From contig JAVHZZ010000004.1 in NCBI GenBank assembly GCA_036250195.1, positions 147,450,729 through 147,514,728 of the forward strand: 64,000 nt of DNA, written 5' to 3'. The stretch comes from Mixophyes australis (Eukaryota; Chordata; Amphibia; Anura; Limnodynastidae). Shown in pieces: positions 11,420 to 22,685 of the stretch. A program made the translations under genes and the position numbers. How positions within the stretch are numbered: position 1 is the stretch's first letter; every line of letters starts with the position of its first letter. Under the pieces are notes generated by a model that was not told the DNA's origin, made no database searches, and saw only the letters and a program-made list of their open reading frames with translations.

Positions 11420-12730
11420 TTAACCTTGGCATTTACATTATCCTGGCGTCATTGAGGTTGGGTCATAATGACCCGGGGCATTTTAAATTACGTGCTTTTA
11501 CTTAGTTATGCAACGTTGCCAAACCTCTCAGTAGCTGGAGTTAAGACCCCTCTCTACCCGTTTTACACTACCGTTTAGTCAGCCGACATCAGCGCAGAGA
11601 ACAAGATGGACGCAAACTCCGAAAAAGGTTATTATGACCTAACTTCAATGTCGGTGTAACAATTTTGTGCCATTTTAGTATGTGATGTTTTACTTAAAAA
11701 AAAAAACAAATTCCTCTTGAGTTTACTAAAACCTGTGGCAGAGATGTTTATTCATCTAGATTCGGCTTTCAAAAAGATGTTATGATTGTGTCCCGTATTC
11801 CTAAGAAGAATAAAGTGGTTTTGCTTATGTCAAGTTCACAAAATGATGAACATATTGACGTGTCAGCAAAAGTACCAGGAGTTTAAAAAAGTTGCCAAGT
11901 GTATCCTGCTAAAAAAGACCACTCATACATGCCACGCGTGTTACAAATTAATATGCCCAAAACACCTGATTTCATATTGCAGCGATTGTAGTGATAAGCT
12001 GGGTGAAACTGATCAGTTGTATGACTAATTTTGTTTCTGTAATTTTTTTTTGTAAAATAACTTTTTATTGAAAGCCACTCATGTAGCATACACAACGAAA
12101 TCATAGCAATAAGTGAAAACCACTGAAATATCCAGCACATTTAATGATAAGAGAGTAGCATACAAAATAGTCCCTAAAGATTAAATGATAATTAGAAGTT
12201 TGGAAAGAATAATTCAACTTTGAAAACAATTTATTATCACCTAATCAAGTGAGCCCTAGTGAACTCCAGGTAATGAAAATAATTCAAAGTCTGTTACAGC
12301 AAGATATCCATTATCTATCATAAAGGCTAAGAGCATTTGGGCATACATAAGTGGGGGTAAAATATAAGGGAAGAGGATGAATTTGGTAGGGTTACCTCCG
12401 GATCTGAGGCCAAAGCAGCCCAGTTCTAGGGTCTAACATAGTCAGACCTAAATACAATTGTTTTCATTTTCAAAGCTCTTATAAGGAAAAAGTTTCATAT
12501 TAAATAAAAATTATATTTTTGTTTACAATACTAGCAATAACACAGAATTTGAAGACTACATAAAAAAAAGGTTCCTTCTCTGTTCTCTATGACTTTTTTT
12601 ATCAAAATACCTCATTCAATAGTTCATTGTTCCAAATATATTAATAATTTTCTAAAATTATCCTTAAAGTTCCAAAATCAGGGATAAAATATAGCCGGGC
12701 CATAATGACCAACCTCATCATCCATGTAAC
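11420..12730 (+). mobile_element. piggyBac-type transposon remnant
   Basis: A TTAA at 11420-11423 precedes a left end containing gaggttgggtcataatgacc. An inverted, diverged counterpart (ggccataatgaccaacctca) lies at about 12698-12720, so degenerate terminal inverted repeats enclose the region. Inside are a short start-like frame at about 11606 (ATGGACGCAAACTCC, stopping after 17 codons) and the cysteine-rich transposase C-terminus at 11786-12028. The middle of the transposase is missing. Exact ends are uncertain because the repeats are diverged. Confidence 0.55.
11786..12028 (+). pseudogene. piggyBac transposase C-terminal fragment
   Basis: The open frame ends with a cysteine/histidine cluster spaced as in the piggyBac C-terminal cross-brace finger: C(x8)THTCHAC(x4)CPKH(x4)CSDC, visible in KKTTHTCHACYKLICPKHLI. 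A neighbouring frame of the same DNA reads KNKVVLLMSSSQNDEHIDVS, which resembles the usual transposase segment before the finger, so a frameshift separates the two parts. The DDD catalytic core is absent, so the fragment cannot encode an active enzyme. Confidence 0.6.
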
Positions 12731-13639
12731 AACTTACCACCACACTGACATTAGGCTAATTAAGGCTATGTAAGCATTACAGGTTTCAAGTTATAAATGA
12801 TTCCCACACTTACCTTTTGTGAGTGTCAGGTTACATGCACAGCTTTGACAATTGCTGGTGTAGAATGCTCAGCATTGGGGCGCTAGGGATTACTGCATAA
12901 ACCAATAGGAAGCCCCCTCCCAACACTGCGATTGAAAGTTAAATGGGTGTTTAAACTTTAATGGTACAGAATGTGCTTACTATGCAACTCTGCTCCACCT
13001 GGCTTTTTGAGGTTTCACTGCTTTTCAGATATCACTGATTGCTTATACTGACACTTGGTCAAACCAATCTCTCACCAACTGTGAATATCAAATCATACCA
13101 TCAAGGTGTCTCCAGTTGTATGAGTGCAATCCACCACTAGGTTCTCTCACTGGCACCCTAACCAGCTTGTGCCTCTTGGGTAATATGTAGCTGCTGCAGC
13201 ACCTTTTCTCTGGTTCCTCTGAATGAATCCTTCTTGACCACTTATTGTGAATAAGAATTGATGTCAGAGTGCCGACTGAGGATTCTGGACTCAACACTAG
13301 ACAACCAGAGATGGCTTGAAGTGTGAACTTTAATCTGTCGGTACAGACTTTGTTGCAAGAAAAGGCAGGACAGGATCTGATAGTAATTGCTAACTGCATT
13401 CAAGTATGCTGCAAAAAGTACAGTTTACACGGGCTACTAGCCTTCCTTTTATTAATTTTTTTTTTTTACAATGGTCTGGGGGAGGGCAGACCAATTCTGG
13501 TTGCACTCCTTTTCTGTTCATGTGGGTTTTCCTGGACAGTTTACATTAACATACACTTTAGTCAGTCAGTTACATACACATCAGTCAGTCAGTCAGTCTC
13601 ACGCACATCAGTCGGTCAGTTACTTACACATTAATTATA
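12731..13639. other. Non-coding stretch with a short CAGT-rich patch
   Basis: Around 13560-13625 the tetramer cagt recurs irregularly (cagtcagtcagtctc). Overlapping frames of about 100 codons at 13088-13399 (minus) and 13323-13634 (plus) look like chance frames and have no recognisable domain. Confidence 0.45.
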
Positions 13640-14189
13640 CAACCATCTCAGCAGCTACCTCTATGGCAATTCCTTCCTTGATCCTCTCCAATCTGGCATC
13701 CACCCCTTCCACTCCACAGAAACTGCCTTGACTAAAGTCACCAGTGATTTTCTTTTGACAATCCAGGGGCCACTTCTTCCTGCTCATCCTCCTGGACCTC
13801 TCTGTGAACTTTAATACCATGGGTGGCCCTCTTCTTCTCCACACCCTCCACACCATTGGCCATTCTGACACAGTCCTTTCGTGGTTCGCATCCTACCCCT
13901 CCAACAGCTCCTTCTCTGGTTCTACCTCTGGTTCCTCCTCCCCCATCCATCCTTCCTGTAGGAGTCCCACGAGGTTCTGTCCTTGGCCCTCTGCTCTTTT
14001 CTCTGTAAAACTCCTCTCTGGGTAAACTCATGAGTTACTTTGGCCTCCAGTAGCAAGTCTATGCCGATGACACTCAACTTTACCTCTCATTTCCTGATCT
14101 CTCCCTTATCCTCTTCTCTTGGGAGTCCAGTTGACTCTCTGCCATGTCCTCCTGTATGTCCAAACTTAACATGGCCATAACTGAATTCA

Positions 14190-14262
14190 TTGGGACTGAT
14201 TCATCAAGGCACGTATCTGCCGATTTTGAGCATATTATATGTAAAATCACTGTGCGCATGTT
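14190..14262 (+). mobile_element. MITE fragment, one end only
   Basis: The stretch gggactgattcatcaaggca followed by a pyrimidine/purine mix and gtaaaatcactgtgcgcatg resembles the left part of the MITEs at 18863 and 63876. The opposite inverted end was not found, so the copy is truncated. Confidence 0.45.
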
Positions 14263-14423
14263 TGTCAACTCTTGTGAGCAGGGCCCTCATCCCTCCTGTT
14301 CTCATTACCTATAACTTTTTTTGAGTTGTAGTGTTATTTGTTTACTGTATTGTACAGTTATACCATGTGCTCTCTTGTTGTTTGCCCTCTGTACAGTGTT
14401 GCTGACCTCATGTGGTGTCCTAT

Positions 14424-14431
14424 AAATAAAT

Positions 14432-14462
<31 letters not shown>

Positions 14463-14479
14463 TTAATAATAATAATAAC
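14424..14479. repeat. (TAA)n microsatellite
   Basis: Near-perfect AAT/TAA repeats with two interruptions. They sit exactly at the 3' end of the LINE relic, as microsatellite tails of L2-like LINEs usually do. Confidence 0.85.
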
Positions 14480-14480
14480 T

Positions 14481-17400
14481 ACTGTGGCAAGCAGTCTGAT
14501 CCACATGCAGCCAAATTCAACAGCTTTGTAAATAGGGCCTAGCACCACTTCCAAGGGAATCAATATAGACATTTCAGTTATGTACACAAGGTGTCACACT
14601 GTCTAGATACATAATTATATATTGCCCCACATCATATGGGTCCGAGGGAGATGGGATCCAGTCAGAGTCAATATTTTTAGATTTTTTTCTACTGTCAGCA
14701 TATAAAGTGGGTACAGCTGTTTTTAAAAATATAATAGCGAATAATTGACATTCATAATCTGTAAAGATATATTATTTGGAACGGCTCCTTGGTTTGTCAG
14801 GTCTTTTGTGTTTCTCTCAAAGAAGACAGTGATGTTTTCTTTATATATTGAATCAGCTTCCTTATTCCATGAATTGCCCCCTAACTGACACTTTGTGCAC
14901 ACACTAACCACTTAACAATTATGGTGCTATTCATGTCACTCTGAAAGCTTTCATTTTCCAAACTGACAATATTTGTTTCGCAATGGTATAAAAAGGAATA
15001 GCATACCGGCACAATTCTTCCAGTGATGCCACAGTAGAGGTTTTTGGGTGTGACATGATTATGGTCTATCAAGAAAAAGGAAAGGAACCAACCTCATTAT
15101 TAAATGTCAGGGCATATTTCCAACAATCATATCGAGGGGGTGCTCTTACAACATATCTAAATTATAATTACACAAATACCAGAGTTAGAAGCACAAGTAA
15201 AAGAGCACTCCAGTTCAATAGTATATTAATAAAATTAACTTTAAATTAATCATTCTAAAAATACCATACCAGGCAAATACATGGTGAAATATTAAAACAA
15301 ATTGATAGGAACAAAATAATAAGATGTGTAAAGTGAAAGATCACAGAAAAGTTAATTAATAGTGTCTATAAAAGAAATAACCCATTATAAAAGCTGAAAT
15401 GTTTCTTGGGAGAGGGGACAAGTGTTGTACCTTTAACATTGTTTATTTATACATATTTGGTCTGTTATAGGGTCACACATTTCCCTATATCTCTCCTATG
15501 TCTCTTGTAAATGGTTCCTGCCTAACTAGTCCCTATATTGCTATTCAACTGAATTTACTTTTAAATATATATAGCATTCACATGAATATTTAAGATATTT
15601 TTTTCTCAAAACATTTTTATTTTAAAGATCCCATGTTACTAAATGTAATTTAATCTTCATTGAACATTCATGCGCTAGCATATTCATTTATTGGTATAGT
15701 AGGAAGCATCACTGATCCTCGAAACATATAGCTAGTGGAGATACATGTTTGTCCAAGTTCTAATGTTTTATAAATGTTCATTGGATTTCAATATCTTTTT
15801 AAATTCACTACCATAATTGGTGGCTGTAGCAATCCTTTTGGGTTATTATTTTTATTATTATTTTTTTTTTCCTGGTGAGATATCTCTTTTCCCTAGATAT
15901 TCATAAAATAGGGCATTGATAGCTTCTTTATAATTATTTCTTCCAAAAGAGCCATGTCTCCATATCATCCATGGCTTACACATATATTTTAATGTGATAT
16001 CTTTAGTGAGGTTTATTTAACAAGTTATGTATGTATCCCTCAGGTGTCTCACTAAAAGGATCCATATTACTATATTTATTTTTTGTCTAACCCTTCAAAA
16101 AGGAGCTATTAACATAAGTGAGCTATTATTATTTTTAAATTTTTAGAACATTTTATTTTGTTTTATTAGTAATATATTTTTATTATTAATTATTGTATGA
16201 AACCTCAGTGTTAGATCCATAACATGACCCCATATTGTTATTATATTAATTGTAATATTCTATACTAAATTTTGTGTAGTGTTCTTTTTTAGTGATATCA
16301 AAATTATAGCTTAATATCTTGTTAACATAAGTGAGCTATTATTAATTCTTCTTTGCAACAATAAAAAATTGTTATAATACTATAACTTCCTCAAATATTA
16401 AATTTAAGTAAATAGTACATACTTCTCATTGTATATTTTTATAAGATTATATTCTAGAATTGCTTCCTATCTTTCATTTTATTTCAATATCAAAAAGTAA
16501 AATTATGGTCTAAACAGGAGTTTGAAAAATAACATATTAGAAAGATCCCTTCCAAAAATGTGAATTGCTTTTTATATATAAATCTCGTGTAGGGAAAATT
16601 CATCAAGACAGTAATTTTCATAATCAATATTTAAGAGTTTTGTACCTATTTATAACTAGTCGCATGACATATGTCAGCCAAATAAAGCAGCTGTACAAAG
16701 AAGATAAATAATAATATATCTTTCCAAACACTCCTGATAAACTCTTTGCATTCGCTAGGCCTATGTGTGGAATATCATATTCAGCCTATTCAATGTAATA
16801 TTATATGTGTGTTATGTCCCAAAAGATAGTTATCCTGATTACAGAATTATTATTTAAAAATATATTGAAATAATAAGGCAAAAAAGCGTAAAGTTATAAA
16901 AACAAATTAGCATACATACACTTCTTTCAGTGAGGAGAGGAAGGGATTGGGAGTGCTGTCTGCATTTTAGCCTCCCTCAACCCAACAGATTACATTAACG
17001 TACATGAATATTCTGTTTATGTTTTTATTACTGTTTATTCTAAGGAAAAAATGTTTTACATTACAATTCCTGCACAATTTTTTTTATACACTTTTATACA
17101 ATAATTTTTTTGATGTTCTCAAGCTCCACGTATTTACGTTCTGTCTTTGTGTTTTTAATGAATTCACATGTCAGATAGGCTTGTTTGTTATAATGCTATA
17201 TTTAATTCAGCTTATTGTTTGGTTTACAATAACTGTAATTAAATTAGGTAGGAAATGTATTTTGAGATAATTCAGGGAGTAACCAAATACTTTCTCTGAG
17301 TGTCAGCTCTTGAACTACTTACTGGTAGCAGGATAGTTAATAGTAAATGTGAGGAATAATTTGGGGGGATTTTAGTATTTTTAGACAGAGAGGGTGCTTT

Positions 17401-18862
17401 AGATTTAATAAACTCTTTCACACCCACATGTCACGTATGCCCTGCTGAGGCTTGCTCACCATACTTCTTGTGGCAGTATTTTGTGTTTAATTGTGAGTGA
17501 TTTTTAAACAGACAAGGGAGTAAGTGATTCTCTGCAGTTTGCAGTCATTATTTTATGAAAGGCAAAACTGCCATAACACAAAAATCTTACATTTAGGAAG
17601 TTAAAAATTGCACTGATTTTTAAAATTAGCAATTAACTCATATGTCCAAATTTATAGCAGCAGCATTATTTATTTTATTTGCAAACAGTGCCAAATAAAT
17701 ATTTTTTTTTGTTTGAAACTAGCATTTTGGAACAATTCAGTATCAAATTTAGTTGTGTTTGTTTTCGTGAACGGAACAGAGTGACCTGAACAACAGGCAA
17801 CATAAATCATTCAAAATTTCCTATTGCCAAAGGCCCCATCTTCCTAATTTGAAGTGTATGCATGTTTCAGGCTGTATGGGATCAATTAAGATGAATGCAA
17901 ATTAAGCATGTCAGCAATAGCATGTATTGGATACATTCCTATTGTAGTGTAGGAAATGAAAAGTTACTAAACATGAACTGAAGTAATTAAAATATGTAAT
18001 GACTTTGAAAATTGCCTGTTAATCACCATAACCAAATGAACAATGATATACCAGTATGTATTTTATTTGTAAACTACAAATGCAAAAAAAAACTATTTTT
18101 CTTTGAAAGCTTTTTGGTGATTACCCAGTTGCCCATTTGGTGGTGTGATTTATTTATTTACCTTTTACTTGAGCATGTTGTTCAAGCCAGAATATCTCTT
18201 GGTTATTGGATTGCATTGATAGTATTGGCTAAGCATCACAATCTTCCTTAATTGCACACAACAGACAAGACTGAGAAATGCATCTCCTCAACCCCTAATT
18301 ATTTACCATTTCTTATGATGTCAATCGGTCCCATTCAGCAGCCTGGATTGCAGTCGGCAGCCTGGATTGTCCATGACATAGTTGTTCATGGCTCTTTGTT
18401 CCTTATGAAGCCAAACAAACATATTTAAAATGCTATACCAGGTGAGAAACTCCATTTTTAACATGTGTAATGGCAATTTGTTCCCAACCTGCAGTGTATG
18501 TAACATGTTCTGAACCAGCTGTGTATGATTAATAATTAATAAAGTGAAAGCAGAGTTGATGTGTCGGCAGTAAAATGTTTTGCACACAAGAAGCACTGTA
18601 TGTTGAGGGAACAGGGGAGAATGTTAGCCTGAGAGTCACAACTCGTGAAAAAAATGATAAAAGAGGTGAATACTTTTTATATAGTTTATAGTTTAACCAC
18701 TATAGTATATATGAAAAAATAAAGTGAAAATATACACTTATATAAGTAGATATATTTAACAGCAATTGTAATGTATTTTAGAAAAGCACTGGCACTACTG
18801 ACACGATCACAAAACATATAAGTGTGAAAAAATAAAGCCAGGCATTTCCATTTATACTTCTG
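14481..18862. other. AT-rich non-coding stretch
   Basis: About 4.4 kb of strongly AT-rich sequence, densest at about 15.5-17.2 kb. Open frames (for example 17004-17270, Phe/Leu-rich) reflect composition. The phrase aacataagtgagctattatt occurs at about 16113 and again at about 16325, a short local duplication. I recognise no gene or element. Confidence 0.5.
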
Positions 18863-19067
18863 GGGGTAAATATATCAAGCTGCGATTTTGAATTTCCAGT
18901 GATTTTCTCAGCTGAGTATAAAATCGATGATTTATTAACCGTCGATTTGATGTAAAATCACTGAAGATGTGTTTCCTTCAAAATGGTCGTTTTCAAAATT
19001 GCTACAAACTGGCGAAATATCAGTTTTGGCAATTTGTTTTTTGCAAAACGTGTGCTAAATATATATA
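18863..19067. mobile_element. MITE, about 205 bp, GGGGTAAAT type
   Basis: It begins ggggtaaatatatcaagctg and ends near gtgctaaatatatatac, an imperfect inverted counterpart. The interior repeats gattttg/caaaatc-type motifs in opposite senses, consistent with an eroded hairpin. It is the same family as the copy truncated by the window end at 63876. Confidence 0.55.
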
Positions 19068-20884
19068 CTTGTTTTCTTCTGTGCCATTTTAGAAGAGACA
19101 GCGTGTAGAGAGGAAGTTATCTGCACTGCTCTGCTCATAAAATAGCATTAAGGGGTAACCAGGAACATAGGAAAGCAGTAGAATCCTGTTATTATTGTAA
19201 AGCAGTTTTATAGAGAATAGTCAGCTACAATAGTTTGCTGATCAATTGCTTTTATTTTCAATCTTAAATAGACTTTACACAGACTAGTCCTTACTGGTGG
19301 TTGTTAATGTATTGCATATATATAATAGTACTAGACAGTATATACAGACTAAGTTAAATAGATATTCTGAACTAATATATTTATTTCATTGAGAATAACT
19401 GTGCTTTTGCTGTCAGACTATTAGCAGCATAATCCAAAAAACAAACATATTTCTTTCTTTTAAACTTGAAAGTTTTTCAAGTGAAAGTAATCTTGAGTGG
19501 GGCAGGGATAAGTGAAATAATTTTTTAAAAAAACTGGGTGCTTGCGTGTGAGACTCAGCAGCTGTTACACACCCCCACAAAAGGATATATATTATTATAT
19601 TCTAATCTTTTCTATTTTTCCATACTTGTCCATTTTGAAAGGGTCTTTCAACAAAATCTATAATTAAAGAAGTCTGTTTGTAAAGATCAGCACACAGCAG
19701 CAAACTCCACAGAAAAGCAAACGCTTCTAGTCTTTTCTGTTTTTTTCATACATGTCTATTTTGAAAGGATCATTCAGTGAAATCTATATTTAAAAACACT
19801 CTCAAACAAAATCATCAGCTCTTGATGTAAGAAGGAGAATTTTTGATGAATGTGGTCAGGGCAGGGCTGGCAAATGTACCCCCGGGGGGCAAGACTCAAC
19901 TCAACAGCCTCTTAGAAACATTTTAAAGGAAAAAAAAAATTCAGGTGGTCCAGTGACCCAGCCCATGGTAGTCCACTATGGGACCAGGATTCACCACTCA
20001 CAGTGGCAAGACAAGGGTCAGACCATGTCCACTTTTTGCTAGTAGGGGTCCTACTACTGCTGGTACTGATATACGCACTAGAGTGGCCATTCCAAAACAG
20101 AGGGCCCAACACAGTTGTGTATCTTCCTCACCTTCACATGCACCACCTTGTAGCTCCCAGTATATGTCTCTTACTGACACCTCCAAATCAGACATATCAG
20201 TGACTGAGGATAAACATGAGGTTGGAGAAAAACTTGGGCACTCACAGAATCCTGAGGAAAGATCACGGAGGGTATCCATGAATGCTATATGTGAGTCTGA
20301 GGTTTCAGATTCAAACACTGTAATAATAGAGCAACCTCCTTCAAAAAGTCCTCAACCATTTGGAAATGTGAAGACGGGTAGTAGTAATGTTGGTGTTGAT
20401 GATTTGTATAAAAAAACATGTTCTCTTTTGTGGGGGCCCAAATAAATCAAGCACTTCAGTCACAAAAGTGGCAGCCCATGTCGCTGAAGTGCTTGGCTTG
20501 TTAAACTCTGTACATGTCCTTTTTAAAATATGGGTGGCTCCAACGACAATTCCATCTTGCACTATTTTACATACCAAATCTACATCAATGTGAGTTATAC
20601 ATACTCTGGGAAGGCCAACTATTACCCAATTGGAACTGTCTGGCTTACATGCTTTTAACATTTCACGAATATAACATATTTTACACTTAACTAATATAAC
20701 ATACAGTATATGTATTATTCATACATTCCATATATACCATTTATACATTACATATAGACATATATTATACATCACATTACATGCAAAAGGGAAGTCTGAT
20801 GTAGGTCTTAGACATTGCGCCAGTGTGTTTGGTTGTTTAATCATATATATATCACACCCTACTAAACAAAAAATGTGGCGCTAA
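19068..20884. other. Stretch with one unrecognised open frame
   Basis: At 19978-20445 an ATG-initiated plus-strand frame of 155 codons ends in TAA. Its last 90 residues are Ser/Asp/Glu-rich and have no domain I recognise. A phrase like cagggctggcaaatgtaccc at about 19861 resembles hAT transposon termini, so the frame may be debris from such an element. An inverted repeat (caagcacttcag at 20449-20460 with ctgaagtgcttg at 20482-20493) follows the stop. Function cannot be assigned. Confidence 0.3.
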
Positions 20885-21440
20885 TACATTTAAATATGAT
20901 TTAAAACTGATACATTCCTTATAAATTCAGGTTTAAAACCACAATTATTAAAACATATATCATCAATAAAAATTGCATAAATGGTAGAAGAGGAAGGAAT
21001 AGGAAAAAAAACAATTAGTCCTTTCTTCCATGGTAGGGGCTTATAGCTTTTAAAATTGAGAATAGGTATCAGGTCACCTATCCATATGAAAAAAAGATCA
21101 TCAATATATCTTGCGTTCACTGCCTCCCCATATAAGGTTGGCCCATATAGAGGTTGACGAAGCTCGGGGCGAACCTGGTCCCCATCGCTGTACCATGTAT
21201 TTGCAATTAAAACTTACGGTCAAATAAAATATAGTTGGGAGTTAAAATTAATTTGATAGATGCCACAAGAAAGTTCCAATGATCAATAGATAAACTGTTC
21301 TGTTGATTTAGATAATATTTAACTGTTTCAATACCTTTATAGTGGGGAAGGTTAGTATATAATTATTGGGCGTCAAAAGTGAAAAATACATAGTTAGACT
21401 TTCAGTGCATATTTTTAATAAGATTTAGGTCTGCTGATCA
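20885..21440 (-). pseudogene. Penelope-like reverse transcriptase relic
   Basis: Minus-strand frames contain LYTNLPHYKGIETVKYYL, then HGTAMGTRFAPSFVNLYMGQ, then ARYIDDLFFIW. These correspond in order to the reverse transcriptase motifs typical of Penelope-like elements, with the YIDD active-site box retained. A frameshift and stops separate the second and third blocks. The downstream residues (20890-21030) are barely recognisable, and no GIY-YIG endonuclease was found. DIRS-type or group II-like RTs are less likely given the MGTxxAPS and RYIDDxFFIW pattern. Confidence 0.6.
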
Positions 21441-22149
21441 CAAGTATATATAATAGAATTAAGTCACTGATGATGTGTTAACATGAATAGAATACTGCTG
21501 TGGTCACCACTTATATCAAGTAAACTGATACCTTATAATCAAATGAAGTTTTGCATATAAACAATTTGTACATTATTCCTACCATTACTGTTTGGATATT
21601 ATAATGTCATTATATTTTTTAGAATTTAACAAACAAAGACATGCAATACTGTTCATGATATGTCTGCAGCCGATTTCAGACACTGACATACGTATTTTAA
21701 ATTGTAATGTAGCATAATGTGAAAAACAATTAATTTACATAATATGTGTGTTTTAATAAATTTACATTTTTTATACAATAAGAGTTGCAACACTTTTTAT
21801 AAATGTATGATTTATTGACACTGGTACATTGAATAATTACTGCAGTCTCCACATTGTTTTTCTACTGATTTTATCTATTGGGATTCACAAAATACCCGGT
21901 GGACAGCAGCATATTCAATTTTACAGTTCTATGATATTGTGAAATAGAATAGTGCCTGTGGAAATATTTCCACTATATCTTTTAATAGGGAGTACCCTAT
22001 TAGAATGGACTTCTATAATGTGAGCAAAACCATAAAGTCTTCCACACAAATGTTTGGTTTTCCTCATGGATGTAAAAATGCAACAGTCCAGCGATCCAAA
22101 CCGGTTTAGTAACTGCTACTAAAGTATTTGATTGTGTCAATCCCACCTG
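21441..22149. other. Non-coding stretch, nothing recognised
   Basis: AT-rich sequence between the Penelope-like relic and the dispersed repeat copy B. No frames or motifs of interest were found. Confidence 0.5.
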
Positions 22150-22685
22150 CTAGTTTTTGTCTTCTGTGTGTGTATGTGTGTGTGTGTGTGTGTGTGTGCG
22201 CTATACTTGCTTTCTATCTCTGTTCTACAGGGTCACTGCGATATACTCTCTTGTATCCATTTGTTTAATGTTTTAACAGTACTTCCATGTATCTTATTAC
22301 AAGCTACGTGCTGTTCAAACAGTTCCAAAACATCCATGTATATTATTGCAGGCTATGCACTGTTCAAACAATGCCAACACATCCATGTACCTTTATCATA
22401 CGATGCAAGCTGTTCAAACAGCGCCAATTCATATGTGTACCTTATTGCACTCTAGGAGCTTTTCAAGCAGTGCCAACATATCCATGTACCTTATTGCATG
22501 CTAAGTGCTGTCAACCAGTACCATCATCTTTGGGTACATTAGTACAAACTACGCCCTGCCCAGGCAGTGCCTACAAACCCTATGTATTCCATAGCACGTT
22601 ACATTGTATACTTAGCTGTACCCTCAGCATTTTGCCTACAGTGTATTCTGGTGGGATTACCTCTCTTTTTATAGTATCCATACAT
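22150..22685 (+). repeat. Dispersed repeat with internal ~50-bp units, copy B
   Basis: A (TG)n tract at about 22160-22199 is followed by ctgttctacagggtcactgc and then five to six units of about 49-50 bp, each containing a cagtgccaacacatccatgt-type phrase. The end (cctgcccaggcagtgcctac, then a segment with gtgtattctggtgggat) also matches copy A at 8035-8520, which lies in the opposite orientation. No integrase-like sequence precedes this copy. Open frames through it are read-throughs of the repeat. Confidence 0.7.

Larger units (their letters stand above)
13640..14480 (+). pseudogene. L2/CR1-clade LINE reverse transcriptase relic with 3' tail
   Basis: The plus-strand frames give TALTKVTSDFLLTIQ, then HTLHTIGHSDTVLSWFASY, GVPRGSVLGPLLFSL and YADDTQLYL. 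This is the order of L2/CR1-type reverse transcriptase motifs, including the YADD active site, but they fall in different frames with stops. From about 14266 the text (gagcagggccctcatccctc ... tcctataaataaatatt) matches the usual 3' tail of such LINEs and ends in an (AAT)n tract. A MITE end interrupts the tail at about 14190-14262. Confidence 0.65.
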
